A DNA stretch of 64,000 nucleotides. It comes from Acrocarpospora pleiomorpha (lineage in GTDB: Bacteria > Actinomycetota > Actinomycetes > Streptosporangiales > Streptosporangiaceae). A program made the position numbers and the translations under genes. The notes below the pieces were generated by a model. It saw nothing but the letters and a program-made list of their open reading frames with translations. It was not told the origin of the DNA and searched no databases. Numbering within the stretch: position 1 is the stretch's first letter; every line of letters begins with the position of its first letter. The DNA is taken from positions 62,001 to 126,000 of the forward strand of contig NZ_BLAF01000021.1 in NCBI RefSeq assembly GCF_009687885.1, in the 5' to 3' direction. Positions 1 through 10,122 of the stretch are shown piece by piece.

Positions 1-23
1 GACCTCACCTGGGGAGTGGACCT

Positions 24-1109
24 GTGACGCATCCCTACCTGAGCAAGCTCAAGGGGCCTGGGTTCTACGGGCCCATGGCGCGGTTGCTCGACATGCTCAA
101 CGGACGCCGGGACGGAGAGCTCGAAACCCCGATGCTGCCCGACCCGCGGCATATTCGCGTGGGGCCGACCGCGTGGCCCGCTCCCGGTATCGAGCTCGGC
201 GCTCCGGAGACGGCCGAAGTCGATCCGCCCTACGACAGGCAGCAACTCGGCACCGGCCTGAGCGCGGACGATCAGGCGGGGCAGCGTGAGGACACCGGCG
301 GCGCGGGACCTGACAACACGAACACTGACCCTGCGGAATCTCATGACGTGGTCCACGAAGACACGGAGAACGACGCCGAACCGGAAAGCGGTGCTCGGGA
401 TGACGCCGAGCCGGAAAGCACGGCTCCGATCACCAGAATCGAAAGCCCGGCCGACCTGCACATCCTCGTGGACGCCGCCTCTGTGAATGGCTCCGACTGC
501 GGGCCTGCCGGAGACTTCGACCTGCGCACATTCTGGATCGGCTATCTGCGTTCCCGTGCTGACGAGCGGGCCACCAACGAGTGGATCGCCTGCCAGATTC
601 GCTGCGACAAGCTCCGGGAAGATCTCGCCGAAATCCAGGGGGAAATCGAAGAGGCCGTGGCGAAAGAGGCCTTCCTCGAGTCTCAGCTCAACTTCATCAG
701 AAAGCGGATCGAGATCCTGACTGACGACATCGCGCTGGGCGTGTTTCCCCCGCGCCGAGTCGGCGAGAACAGGCTGCCCGATGAACTCATCGTCCGGCGT
801 CGGCAGCGAGAGCTCGCGAACGAACTGAAGAAAGCTCAGGGGCCTTTCAACGAGGTGCGCCGGAGTCTGAATAAATCGCGCGGCAAAATTCGGCGGCTGG
901 CGGAGCAGATCAGAACCTGCCAGGAGGCATATCAGCTGCGCCTCCTCCGTATTTACGCGCACGCGCGAACACGCGAGAACGTCTACTGGCTCTATCTGAC
1001 CAGGTCTCATCCGTACGGCGCCGCGCTGAATTACTACCGTCCCCCACCGCCCGAAGTGCCCAGCTGGGTGCTGGAACCGCAGCGAGCGGTCGAGAAGAGG
1101 GTGATTTGA
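24..1109 (+). CDS. Hypothetical coiled-coil protein
   Basis: 361 aa, GTG start preceded by a GGGGAG-like ribosome site. I do not recognise a family. The N-terminal half is proline/acid-rich and probably disordered (Asp/Glu/Thr-rich around residues 60-140). Residues ~185-320 are rich in Glu, Arg, Lys and Leu with heptad-like spacing and look like a long coiled coil. No signal peptide or membrane segment. The stop codon overlaps the next start (TGATG), so it heads a translationally coupled set of five genes ending in an FHA/ABC-2 transporter; a structural or scaffold role is inference only. The operon may begin upstream of the window. Confidence 0.75.
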   Translation: MTHPYLSKLKGPGFYGPMARLLDMLNGRRDGELETPMLPDPRHIRVGPTAWPAPGIELGAPETAEVDPPYDRQQLGTGLSADDQAGQREDTGGAGPDNTNTDPAESHDVVHEDTENDAEPESGARDDAEPESTAPITRIESPADLHILVDAASVNGSDCGPAGDFDLRTFWIGYLRSRADERATNEWIACQIRCDKLREDLAEIQGEIEEAVAKEAFLESQLNFIRKRIEILTDDIALGVFPPRRVGENRLPDELIVRRRQRELANELKKAQGPFNEVRRSLNKSRGKIRRLAEQIRTCQEAYQLRLLRIYAHARTRENVYWLYLTRSHPYGAALNYYRPPPPEVPSWVLEPQRAVEKRVI

Positions 1110-1564
1110 TGGAAGTCTCACTGAGCCAAACAAAGCCGCGTCGGCGTGCGGCTTCCTGGTGGCGCAAGCCTGGATGGTTCAGCTGGGGCCGTCGCTCCAA
1201 GCCCGGTGCCGGCTCGCAGGAAGTGCCGCTGTTCCAGGCTCCCCCCATCGATGCGGCCAGCCTGCACACCTACCTCGCGAAACTCATCGAGAGCCTGGCC
1301 CCGGATGGGGTGGACGAGGGCATCGGCCCAATCTTCGACACCTTCATCGACGCGTTGACCGACCAGCTGATCACCGAACTCCAGGTCAGCTACCAGCTCT
1401 ATCTCGGACAATCCGCAGCGCTCGACAAGGCAGGCGCCGCGGTGGCCGATCTCGCGTGGTGGAGCGCAATTCACGAACACAACGTGCGGAACCTCCAGCA
1501 GATAAACCAGGCGACCGAAATCGTCGTGCGCCGCCTGCTCGGCGACGGCGCTTCAGATCGCTGA
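1109..1564 (+). CDS. Hypothetical small protein of the FHA-ABC gene set
   Basis: 151 aa. ATG at 1109 chosen because it overlaps the preceding TGA by one base; a TTG one codon earlier is also open. The N-terminal ~45 residues are basic with tryptophans (SWWRKPGWFSWGRRS); the rest is predicted helical and acidic, containing a repeated LIT/LIES-type amphipathic pattern. No family recognised, no signal peptide. A GAAAGGAGAT ribosome site for the next gene lies just after its stop. Position between a coiled-coil protein and a membrane protein suggests a cytoplasmic partner of the same complex. Confidence 0.7.
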   Translation: MEVSLSQTKPRRRAASWWRKPGWFSWGRRSKPGAGSQEVPLFQAPPIDAASLHTYLAKLIESLAPDGVDEGIGPIFDTFIDALTDQLITELQVSYQLYLGQSAALDKAGAAVADLAWWSAIHEHNVRNLQQINQATEIVVRRLLGDGASDR

Positions 1565-1577
1565 AAGGAGATCGAGA

Positions 1578-2417
1578 ATGACGACAGACCCGCCGAATCC
1601 AGGCGAGCCGGAGCGGGGAATGCTCCCCAGCAGATTTCCCGAACGCCCGCCCCGGCGGGGCACGGGCTACGAGGATCCCGCCCTGCTCGCGGGCCGTTCA
1701 CAGGCGACTCTCCGCTACTTGATCGCCATCTTCCTTGCCGCGCTGGCCGATCTCGGGCAGTTCCTCCCTGTCGTGGAGCGCGCGCAGCCGGAGCTGACGG
1801 ACTGGCAGGCGGGCATCCTCGTCACCGGGTTCATCGCGATGGCGCTGTTCGTCACCCACATGGCCGGGGTCCTGTTCCGCGAGGTCAAGGCGAGGAACCC
1901 GATAGCCAGGCGGATGGCCGCGTACTTCTGCCTGATGGCCTGGGCGGGGCTTGGCCTGACCGCGTTCCTCGTGCGGCTCTGGGTGCCGCAGACGGCCGGG
2001 AGCTCTCCCCTGTTGCTGGACACCGCGCCAACGACCGACTCAGATCACGACACCGCTGTCGCGAGCGCCGTGTTCTTCTTGGCGCTCTACCTGGTCACCG
2101 GAATCGTCGCGATCATTGGCGCCTACCTGACCCACAATCCTTACCGCGCGGACGCGCGCGAGACGCTGCGGGCCCGGCGCAGGCGTACGCGGGAGGCCGC
2201 GAGTTCAGCGGCCAGTCTCGCGCTGGCCAATGAGCGAATGCTGGCCATCGGCACGCAGCAGGCGGCCAGCCTGGCGATCTACGAGCAGGCCCTGGAGTCG
2301 CGCCGTGCCTACGGGCGGCAGCTCAAAGAGCTGGCCAAGCTGCTCGTGGCGATCCGCGCGCAAGATCCGGTGGTCACCGGATCTCTGTTCCAGAACCGTC
2401 CCCCCACCGGCCCGTGA
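1578..2417 (+). CDS. Hypothetical four-helix membrane protein
   Basis: 279 aa with a strong AAAGGAG site upstream. Four hydrophobic segments are visible at about residues 46-66, 77-99, 114-134 and 160-182, followed by a basic cytoplasmic tail (RARRRRTREAASSA) that becomes helical. The N-terminal 40 residues are proline-rich. No family recognised. It sits between two soluble proteins and an OmpA-like lipoprotein/ABC transporter pair, so it may be the membrane anchor of the set. Confidence 0.75.
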   Translation: MTTDPPNPGEPERGMLPSRFPERPPRRGTGYEDPALLAGRSQATLRYLIAIFLAALADLGQFLPVVERAQPELTDWQAGILVTGFIAMALFVTHMAGVLFREVKARNPIARRMAAYFCLMAWAGLGLTAFLVRLWVPQTAGSSPLLLDTAPTTDSDHDTAVASAVFFLALYLVTGIVAIIGAYLTHNPYRADARETLRARRRRTREAASSAASLALANERMLAIGTQQAASLAIYEQALESRRAYGRQLKELAKLLVAIRAQDPVVTGSLFQNRPPTGP

Positions 2418-2433
2418 CAAGGGGAAAAGGGAA

Positions 2434-3642
2434 ATGAAGACGCCTCAGCTGCTGGCAGTGGCCGCCATATCGATGGTGGCTACCAGTTGCACGCAAAGTG
2501 TGGCTTCCCCCAACCCGGAGGCCGCCGGCTATCAGTGCGCCTACAACAAAAACGCGCCGGTCGCCCTAGTTATCGGAGCTCGGGCCAACAGCCCCGCGCC
2601 ACAGTTACCCGAGAAAGCGCAAGAACTCGTCTCCGCTGCCGCGGACAACGGTCAGCTCGTCACAATCGTACGGATCGATGGAAACCCGAGGGTCGTCTTC
2701 AAGAAACAGCTCAAACACATCGCCCAAAATGACGAGGGCCGCAAGGACGAGTCAAACCGTTTCCTAGGGGATATCCGCTCGGTGCTGCTGCCTGGTGGCA
2801 CGCCCCCTTCCCCGTGGGAGCCGGTGGGCGCGGTGCAGCCCGAGGCCGACGTTTTATCGGCGTTCCGGCTGGGTGTGCGTGCGGTGCCCGCGAAAGGCAC
2901 GGTCATCGTGGTCGATTCAGGTGTGCAAACCGTGGAGCCGCTCGATTTCCGGGGGGATGGCATGCTGACCATAGAGCCGGCTGATCTGGTGGATTACGTC
3001 AAGCAACTCAAATTGTTGCCTGACGCCAGGGGACGCCAGGTGCTGTTCTCCGGCTTGGGCGACACTGCCCTCCCGCAAGCCAAACTCGAGGCGTACCGAT
3101 CCAACATCGTGGCTCTCTGGCGGGGGATCGCGAAAGCGGGAGGCGCTTGCGTAGACGTCGATTCCCAGGCCACGACGTTGGACGCGCGGGCTGGAGTCCC
3201 ATCGGTCAGCGTGGTCAATCCGCCACCTCTGCCGCCTCCGCCGACCCAGCCGCCCACGTGTTCCACGGTCGATCTGGCGGACAGCAACAATGTCGGCTTC
3301 CTGCCGGACCAGGATGTGTTCCGGAATCCGAGGGGTGCCAGGGCCACCTTGAAGGAGCTGGCCGCGGCTCTTCTCAGCGACCCTCGGCAGCATCTTCGCC
3401 TCACGGGAACGTCGGCCAACTTCGGTACCGAAGCCGGCCGGATCCAGCTCTCATATGCTCGCGCGAAAGCGGTGGAGAACGCCCTCGTCGACATGGGCGT
3501 GCCCAGGGAGAGGATCTCCTCAACGGGTGTGGGCACCCATTTCCCCGACTTCCAGGAGGACCACGGGCCCAACGGCGAGATGCTGTCCGCCGCGGCCGAG
3601 CAGAACCGCAAGGTCATCGCCGAACTGGTCTGCGAGCCCTGA
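2434..3642 (+). CDS. OmpA-like domain lipoprotein
   Basis: 402 aa. ATG at 2434 follows GGGGAAAAGG; it begins with a signal peptide ending in a lipobox-like VATSC (Cys around residue 19), so it is probably lipid-anchored outside the membrane. Residues ~30-260 form an unrecognised domain with a Rossmann/VWA-like feel (KGTVIVVDSG). After a proline-rich linker, residues ~285-400 match an OmpA C-terminal peptidoglycan-binding domain: LTGTSAN, a helix containing LSYARAKAVENAL, then RISSTGVG. Known OmpA domains bind the peptide stem of murein. The stop overlaps the transporter start (TGATG), indicating coupled translation. OmpA domains on actinobacterial lipoproteins are not rare, but this combination is notable. 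Confidence 0.8.
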   Translation: MKTPQLLAVAAISMVATSCTQSVASPNPEAAGYQCAYNKNAPVALVIGARANSPAPQLPEKAQELVSAAADNGQLVTIVRIDGNPRVVFKKQLKHIAQNDEGRKDESNRFLGDIRSVLLPGGTPPSPWEPVGAVQPEADVLSAFRLGVRAVPAKGTVIVVDSGVQTVEPLDFRGDGMLTIEPADLVDYVKQLKLLPDARGRQVLFSGLGDTALPQAKLEAYRSNIVALWRGIAKAGGACVDVDSQATTLDARAGVPSVSVVNPPPLPPPPTQPPTCSTVDLADSNNVGFLPDQDVFRNPRGARATLKELAAALLSDPRQHLRLTGTSANFGTEAGRIQLSYARAKAVENALVDMGVPRERISSTGVGTHFPDFQEDHGPNGEMLSAAAEQNRKVIAELVCEP

Positions 3643-6146
3643 TGATCCCGCGCCGGATGCCGACGATCGGCTATGGGCCGTTCGCCCGGATGTCTGATTG
3701 GTATCAGGGGTGGCGGGATGGCCGGGCGGGCATTCCCGCCCGCCCTCCGCAGGGCGCTCCCCTCCGCCCGGTCAGCACAGGACACATGGACATGCTGGTC
3801 CATCGCGCGCAGGACGCGTTCCACCACGAGCACCTCCACCTGCTCGCGGCGTGGGATGAGGACCCCGGCCAGGGCAACGGCCGGGGCCTCGGCGCCGCCC
3901 AGATGAGGGCTTTGCGGATCTACGAACACACGAGCATGCGCATAGCCGCCTACCGCCGTTCGCTGGTGCGCTGGCACCGGCACGGCGTGTGGGTCAACGA
4001 CGCCATGACGAAGGACCGGCTGGACCGGCCCAGCTGGGCGTTTCCGCTCCCTCCCGCCCTCTATGACGACCCGTCCCACACAGCTGCGGGCCCGGCCGGA
4101 CCTGGATCGGGAAAGGTCACGCTACGCGGGCGCGTGATCTCTCTCAGGCCGGTGACCGTGTTCGGGTCCGCAGCTCCCCCCGCCGACGAGGTCCTCCCCA
4201 CCCCCGGGCTCGCGCTCCGTCACTTCCGGCTGGAGCGCGCGGCGGACGGGGTGCGCGTGCGTGGCCTCGGATATGGTCACGGGCCTTACATCGATGGGCG
4301 GATCGCGCGGAACGCACTTTTGCGGCCAGGCGGGCACTTCGATGTGGGTGCGTTCCGCTACTGGCTGCTGGACGGCGGGGACGCCTTGCGGGAGATCCCG
4401 CTGGGCGCGGTGCCCGCGCGGGACGCCGACGATGTCACGCTGACCGCGCGCCGCTGCGACCTGGTCGTGTCCGAGGTGGACGCCAAGTTCAAGGACAAGC
4501 CCCGGCTGACGAGAATGTCGTTCGTTCAGCACGCCGGGGACCTGCTGGCGATCGTGGGGCCGTCGGGAGCCGGGAAAACGTCGCTGTTCTGGGCTCTGCT
4601 GGGAGAGCTGCCCATCTCCTCAGGGGAGGTCTACTTCCGCGGCCTGGATCTTCGTAAGCACAGCGACCAGATCCGCGAGCAGCTCGGCTTCGTGCCACAG
4701 CATGACGACGTGCACATGACGTTGAGCACCCGCAGCCTGCTGCGCTACGCCTACCGGCTCCGCGCCGCCGGACGCGCGGGCCGGGACGCGCGCATCGCCG
4801 AGGTCTGCCGACAGCTTCGCATCGAGAAGGAGCTCGACAAGCCGCCCAGCCAGCTGTCGGGCGGACAGCGGAAACGTGTGTCCATCGCCCTGGAGCTGCT
4901 GGCGGAGCCTTCGCTGCTCATGCTGGACGAGCCGACCTCGGGACTGGACGTCGGTCTGGATCGCGAGGTCATGGCGGCGCTGCGGGACTACGCGGCGGCG
5001 GACCACGCGGTGATCATCATCACGCACTGGCCCAACCATTTGTCCATGGCCCAGCAGGTGCTGGCGGTGGCCGAGGAGGGACGCCCCGTCTATTCCGGGC
5101 CCCCGGACGGATTGTGCCCTGCGCTGGGTGGAGCCGATCATGCCGACGTCATGGACGGCATTCGGGCCGACCCTCGGCCCAAGGCGGACGCGTACGCGGC
5201 GAGTTCGGCGGCGACGGCCCGTGCCGCGGCCCGGCAGGCCCGAGCGGGCTCCGCTGCCGCCGCCTTGGTCCGCCGGAAGCGCGGTGCGCCGGCGGTGCTC
5301 GCCCATCAGCTGCCGGTGCTGATCGCCAGGCAGGCCGCGCTCGTGGCGGCCCGCGGCACCACCAGGAGCCGCGAGACGCCGACGATCTCCGACTGGGTCA
5401 GGAGCGTATGGAGCCGCGTCTGGCTGTGGGCGGTGCCGTTCGGCGGCGCGGTGCTCACCGCGCTGGCGGGCGACGCGGCGGGACTGGGCGCGGGCGCGAC
5501 GGCCAGCGCCGGGTCGCTGAACCTGCTCGTCACGTTCAGCATGCTGACGGGACAGGCGTTGACCTACAGCGACCTGGTCACCGAGTTTCCGATCCTCCGC
5601 CGCGAGCATCGGACCGGCGTGCGGACCGCATCGGTCACGCTGTCCAAGTGGCTGGTCTACGCGGTGATCGCCATGGCGCAAGCACTGGTGATCGTGTGGG
5701 GGTTCACCCGGATACGGCCAGGTCCGGTCCACTCCGTGATGTTCAGTCCCGCGGTCGAACTGTGGTGCGATCTCGGGGCGATGACGATCACGGCCATGTC
5801 GCTCGGGCTGCTGATCTCCGCGGCGGTGAAAACGCTGAAGCAGGCCGTCAATGTGGTCACGTTCATCACCATCGCGCAGATCGTGTTCAACGGGGTCACG
5901 AAGAACCTCTCGGATGAGCCGGTAGCGAGCGTGTTCGCCGCGTTGCTCCCCGCTCGCTGGGGCTTGGCCGCGGCCGCCGCCTCAATCGACCTGCGCGGAA
6001 TGGGGCCCTCCGCCCCCGACGCGCTGTGGCGGCACACCACCGGCCAGTGGCTTTTCGACCTGGCCATGCTGGGCGTCATGTCCGCGGTCTTCCTCGCGAT
6101 CGCGACAGTGTTGCTGCGGCACCGCCTCACCACGCCGGACCGATGA
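3642..6146 (+). CDS. FHA-domain ABC-2 type transporter
   Basis: 834 aa, ATG overlapping the previous TGA. Residues 1-150 unrecognised; ~190-270 resemble an FHA phosphothreonine-binding fold (GYGHGPYIDG then LLRPGGHFDVGAFRYWL), though the classical SR-x-H strand is not obvious. The ABC ATPase follows: Walker A GPSGAGKT near residue 307, signature LSGGQ, Walker B LLMLDEPTSGLD, and the H-loop ITHWP. The C-terminal ~250 residues carry about six transmembrane helices of ABC-2 type. The same order (FHA, ATPase, ABC-2) occurs in Rv1747-type transporters, which are regulated by Ser/Thr kinases. A WD40 kinase lies 11 kb away (17108-19165). Substrate unknown. Confidence 0.85.
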   Translation: MIPRRMPTIGYGPFARMSDWYQGWRDGRAGIPARPPQGAPLRPVSTGHMDMLVHRAQDAFHHEHLHLLAAWDEDPGQGNGRGLGAAQMRALRIYEHTSMRIAAYRRSLVRWHRHGVWVNDAMTKDRLDRPSWAFPLPPALYDDPSHTAAGPAGPGSGKVTLRGRVISLRPVTVFGSAAPPADEVLPTPGLALRHFRLERAADGVRVRGLGYGHGPYIDGRIARNALLRPGGHFDVGAFRYWLLDGGDALREIPLGAVPARDADDVTLTARRCDLVVSEVDAKFKDKPRLTRMSFVQHAGDLLAIVGPSGAGKTSLFWALLGELPISSGEVYFRGLDLRKHSDQIREQLGFVPQHDDVHMTLSTRSLLRYAYRLRAAGRAGRDARIAEVCRQLRIEKELDKPPSQLSGGQRKRVSIALELLAEPSLLMLDEPTSGLDVGLDREVMAALRDYAAADHAVIIITHWPNHLSMAQQVLAVAEEGRPVYSGPPDGLCPALGGADHADVMDGIRADPRPKADAYAASSAATARAAARQARAGSAAAALVRRKRGAPAVLAHQLPVLIARQAALVAARGTTRSRETPTISDWVRSVWSRVWLWAVPFGGAVLTALAGDAAGLGAGATASAGSLNLLVTFSMLTGQALTYSDLVTEFPILRREHRTGVRTASVTLSKWLVYAVIAMAQALVIVWGFTRIRPGPVHSVMFSPAVELWCDLGAMTITAMSLGLLISAAVKTLKQAVNVVTFITIAQIVFNGVTKNLSDEPVASVFAALLPARWGLAAAAASIDLRGMGPSAPDALWRHTTGQWLFDLAMLGVMSAVFLAIATVLLRHRLTTPDR

Positions 6147-6275
6147 GTTTCCTGGTTTCCGCACCAGATAGGCAACAAGGCAACCATCCGGACGGTCTCC
6201 CCGGGCACCAAGATGACGCCAGAAAGCGATCTGGCGTGACAGGGCTGATTGCGGGAGTCCTGAAGGACGGGGCGG

Positions 6276-9200
6276 GTGCGCATGCGAGCGAACGATGTTG
6301 ATCTCGACACCCTGAACACGATCAAGACTAGGCCGGATTTCGGCGCCGCGCTACGTCGGCTGATTCCGGAGGGCATGACGCTGCGGGCAATCGCAGACGA
6401 CCTCATGAAGCGGGACATCGTCAACGGCCGGACGAAAACAGCCATCGACAATTGGCTCAAGGGGATATCCGTCCCCAAATCCCAGGCACTCGACGTGATC
6501 CTGGACACATACCACGTCACCGATCCTGAGCTTCGGACCGCATGGAAGAACGCCCGGCAACGCGCCTCTCGATGGAATCCGGTGCCCTGCCCCTTTCCAG
6601 GGTTCACGAGCTTCGCAGAGGCGGACGCCGAGCTATTCATGGGCCGGGCGAAACTCACGCAAGAGCTGGTCACGCGAATCACCGGACTGCGGGCGGCGGG
6701 CGGCGGGCTGATTCCAGTGGTGGGGCCGTCCGGGTCGGGGAAATCCTCCCTGCTGCACGCGGGTCTGATTCCCGCGCTCGGGCCTTCATGGACCGTGACA
6801 TCCCACACGCCGAGCGAACAGTTGGTCGCGGAGCTGGCCAGGCTGCCCCGTGCGGCGGGAGGCAAGGCGTACGAAAATCTGCTGCTGATCATCGATCAGT
6901 TCGAGGACGTCTACGCCACCGGAATCGCGGACCCCAATCGGGCAACCCTCATCAACCGGCTCAGCGATATGGCCAGGGACGGGGCCGTGATCGCGCTGGG
7001 GGTGCGGTCTGACTTCCTGCCCCACCTGTTCTGGCCGGACGCGATGCTGCCTCTGCTGAACGGCCCGCTGTTCGGCATGGTGCCGATGAACCGGGACGAA
7101 CTCCGCGAGGCGATCGTAGAGCCCGCCCGGAAGGCGGGACGCAGGATCCAGCCCGAACTGATCACCATGCTTCTCGACGAACTCGCGCATCCAACCAACA
7201 CCGAGGCGGGGCACGAGGACGGCACGCTGCCGCTGCTGTCGCACGCGCTCCGCATGGCGTGGAACCGCAACCCCTCACCAGGGGAAGTGACCGTGACCGA
7301 TTACCTCGCCGCCGGAGGTCTCGCCGGGGCGGTCAAGGACGCGGCCGACCAAGCCTACGATCAGCTGAACGCCGACCAGCAGGCCGTGATCCGGGATCTT
7401 TTCCTCCGCATGGTTCATGTCACGAGCGAAGGCCCGGTAGTCCGGCGCAGGCTCCTACTCAACGAGGTTCCCAGCTATCCGGGAGTGACCCCGGACGAAC
7501 TCAAGGACGCCCTGGAGGAGTTCGTCGATCAGCGTTTCGTCACGCGGGACGACAAGGGCATGCAGATCAGCCATGACGCGCTGATCAGGGAGTGGCCGCG
7601 ACTGCGGGCGTGGATCGACAGCGACCGGATCGGCCTGATCATCGCCCAGGACCTCGGCGTGGCCACGCAGAAATGGGCACAGCACGATCATGCGTCGGAC
7701 GCGCTGTATCAGGGCGTCGTCCTGCGCGGCGCCCTGGAATGGGCGGAGGCGCGCGGCCATGCGCTCACCCCGCTGGAGCGGGAGTTCCTGCGCGCGAGCT
7801 CCCGCAAGGAGCGGTCGCGGCGGCGCGTTCTGCGTTCGGCGGTGGGCCTGCTCACCACCCTCTCCATCGTCGCCACCAGCGCGGGATGGTTCGCCTTCCG
7901 CGAGCGGAATGAGGCGATCGCGCAAGGCGCGCAGGCCAGCCACAAAGGCGCGCTCGCGGAGTCACAGCTGATGGCGACACGCGCCGGGGCCCTGTACGGC
8001 ACGGATCTCGCGCTGGCGGCGCAGTTCAGCCTCGTCTCCCGGCAAATCGCCGACACCGAGGCTGCCAGATCTCGCGTGCTGGACGCGTCCGCCGCCCCGG
8101 CGGTGACGCGGATGGTGGGCCCTGACGGGCTCACCCACGCGGTCGCGCTCGGGCGCGGCCTGGTCGCCGCCGGCGGGGAAGACGGCAAGATCTGGCTGTG
8201 GGACCTGGCCCAACCCGGACGTCCGGTCCTGATCGGCACGCCCATCGACAACGGCACACCCAACGTGACCACCCTCGCCTTCGACCCCGCCAAGCGCTAT
8301 CTGGCCAGCGGCAGCGGAGACGGAACGGTCCGGCTATGGGACCTCCAGGATCCAGCGCATCCCGTCGCCGCGGGAACGGCTCAGACCGGGTCACCGGTCA
8401 ACTCGGTCGCGTTCGGCCCGCGCCTGCTCGCGGCCGCCGGCTCCGACGGCCAGGTACGGCTCTGGCCGCGGGATCGACTCGACCGGCCCATGACGCTGCG
8501 CAGACCGGCGAGTGGCATGCCGGCGGACGCGACGCGCGTCGCGCTGAACTCCGTCCGGTTCAGCCCGGACGGCCACACAGTGGCGGCGGTTGGGGAAGAC
8601 GGGCTGGTCTGGCGCTGGGATATCTCCGGCGACCAGCCCGCCCAGGTCGGATCCGCCCTGGGCGGACCGGGCACAGCGCTCTGGTCGGTCGCGTTCAGCA
8701 AGGACGGGCGGATGCTCGCCGTAGGAGGGACGGACGACAAGATCTGGCTGTGGGATCTCACCGGCCCCACGCCGGCGCCCAGGCGCGAGCCGTTGACCGG
8801 TCCGACGAGTTGGGTGTACTCCGTGTCCTTCACCCCGGACGGCCGCGGCCTGATCGCCGGATCCGCCGACACGCACGTCTACATGTGGGACCTCGCGACC
8901 CGGCGGATCGTCGCCGAACTGCCCCACCCCGACGTCGTCACCTCCGTCGCGCAAGAGGTGAACGGCCGGCTGGCCTCGGGCGGCGCGGACGGCGTGGTGC
9001 GGCTCTGGTCGCTGCCCGGTCCCGTGCTGACCGGGTCGAGCCCGATCTTCACGCTCGCCTTCAACCCCAGCGGTGACTCACTCGCGGCCGCGTCCGGCGA
9101 CACGAACGTGCGCCTGTGGCGGACGGCGAAGCCGGGAGAGCCGATCCGGCTCTGGGATCCCGCGACTGCCGGAAGCCCGGCTCAAGGGCCTGCGGCGCAA

Positions 9201-10115
9201 GGCCCGCCGCTGTCTGATCCGCATCTGGTGGGCACACTCGCCTACAGCTCGACCGGGTGGCTCGCGGCCGGCCGCGATGACGGGACCGTCGCGTTGTGGA
9301 ACGCGAATCACCCCGGCGATCCGGTGGTCCCGGCGAGCGATCTGACCGGCATCATCGACGCGGTGGCCTTCAACGCGGAGGGCACGGTCCTGGCCGCGGG
9401 CAGCCGGAAGGGCGGCGTGCAACTGTGGGACGCCCGTGATCCCGCGAACATCCGGCTTCTCGGCAAGCTGGAGGCTCCGGCTGGGGTGATGTCCCTCGCC
9501 TTCACCCCGGACGGCCGTACTCTGGCCGCGGCGTCCCATCAGAGCATTCTCGTGTGGGATGTGCGGGATCCCGCGAAACCCGGAGCCATCGCCGTCGTGC
9601 CGAGCAACTCGAAGTACACCTTCAACCACGTGGCCTTCAGCGACGACGGGCGGGTGATGGCGGCACCGCTCAACCACTGGGTGCGGCTGTGGGACGTCAC
9701 GGATCCCGGCTCTCCGCGCCAGTTCGGCAAGGACCTCTCCATCGGGCCCAAGGGGCAGGTGCAAGCCGTGGCGTTCGGCCCGGATCGCCTGCTCGCCGGG
9801 GCCGCCTCCGACGGAACCGTGCCGGTCTGGCAGGTGCCCGCCGGCGGGGCTCCCAGCACGATCGCGGTGCTGTCCGGACCGAGCGGCACCGTCTTCTCCG
9901 TGGCCTTCGCCCCGCGGGGCAGAGCGCTGGCCGCTGCGGGGATGGACGGCACCGTGCGGTTGTACAACCTCGATTTCGACGCCGTCACCGCGTACATCTG
10001 CGCGATCAGCGGTGATCCGATCACCGTGCGCGAATGGCAGGAGTACGTGTCGGACCCGTCGTCCCCCGACGCCCCCGGTCTGGCGTACAACCCGCCGTGC
10101 GGCCTGGGAGGCTGA
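6276..10115 (+). CDS. nSTAND1 NTPase with 14 WD40 repeats
   Basis: 1279 aa. GTG at 6276 is preferred over ATG at 6282 because AGGA lies eight bases upstream. Residues ~1-95 look like an HTH/XRE-like helical domain. The STAND NTPase follows with Walker A VGPSGSGKSS near residue 150 and a LLLIIDQFED Walker B. A single hydrophobic segment near residue 525 (LLTTLSIVATSAGWFAF) may anchor it to the membrane. From ~615 to 1265 I count 14 WD-type blades (IWLWDL, VRLWDL, VWRWDI, VYMWDL, VQLWDA, ILVWDV and so on), enough for two seven-blade propellers acting as sensor. Such proteins are known as actinobacterial signalling NTPases and some relatives act in antiphage defence; the trigger is unknown. Confidence 0.9.
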   Translation: MRMRANDVDLDTLNTIKTRPDFGAALRRLIPEGMTLRAIADDLMKRDIVNGRTKTAIDNWLKGISVPKSQALDVILDTYHVTDPELRTAWKNARQRASRWNPVPCPFPGFTSFAEADAELFMGRAKLTQELVTRITGLRAAGGGLIPVVGPSGSGKSSLLHAGLIPALGPSWTVTSHTPSEQLVAELARLPRAAGGKAYENLLLIIDQFEDVYATGIADPNRATLINRLSDMARDGAVIALGVRSDFLPHLFWPDAMLPLLNGPLFGMVPMNRDELREAIVEPARKAGRRIQPELITMLLDELAHPTNTEAGHEDGTLPLLSHALRMAWNRNPSPGEVTVTDYLAAGGLAGAVKDAADQAYDQLNADQQAVIRDLFLRMVHVTSEGPVVRRRLLLNEVPSYPGVTPDELKDALEEFVDQRFVTRDDKGMQISHDALIREWPRLRAWIDSDRIGLIIAQDLGVATQKWAQHDHASDALYQGVVLRGALEWAEARGHALTPLEREFLRASSRKERSRRRVLRSAVGLLTTLSIVATSAGWFAFRERNEAIAQGAQASHKGALAESQLMATRAGALYGTDLALAAQFSLVSRQIADTEAARSRVLDASAAPAVTRMVGPDGLTHAVALGRGLVAAGGEDGKIWLWDLAQPGRPVLIGTPIDNGTPNVTTLAFDPAKRYLASGSGDGTVRLWDLQDPAHPVAAGTAQTGSPVNSVAFGPRLLAAAGSDGQVRLWPRDRLDRPMTLRRPASGMPADATRVALNSVRFSPDGHTVAAVGEDGLVWRWDISGDQPAQVGSALGGPGTALWSVAFSKDGRMLAVGGTDDKIWLWDLTGPTPAPRREPLTGPTSWVYSVSFTPDGRGLIAGSADTHVYMWDLATRRIVAELPHPDVVTSVAQEVNGRLASGGADGVVRLWSLPGPVLTGSSPIFTLAFNPSGDSLAAASGDTNVRLWRTAKPGEPIRLWDPATAGSPAQGPAAQGPPLSDPHLVGTLAYSSTGWLAAGRDDGTVALWNANHPGDPVVPASDLTGIIDAVAFNAEGTVLAAGSRKGGVQLWDARDPANIRLLGKLEAPAGVMSLAFTPDGRTLAAASHQSILVWDVRDPAKPGAIAVVPSNSKYTFNHVAFSDDGRVMAAPLNHWVRLWDVTDPGSPRQFGKDLSIGPKGQVQAVAFGPDRLLAGAASDGTVPVWQVPAGGAPSTIAVLSGPSGTVFSVAFAPRGRALAAAGMDGTVRLYNLDFDAVTAYICAISGDPITVREWQEYVSDPSSPDAPGLAYNPPCGLGG

Positions 10116-10122
10116 CGTTCGC

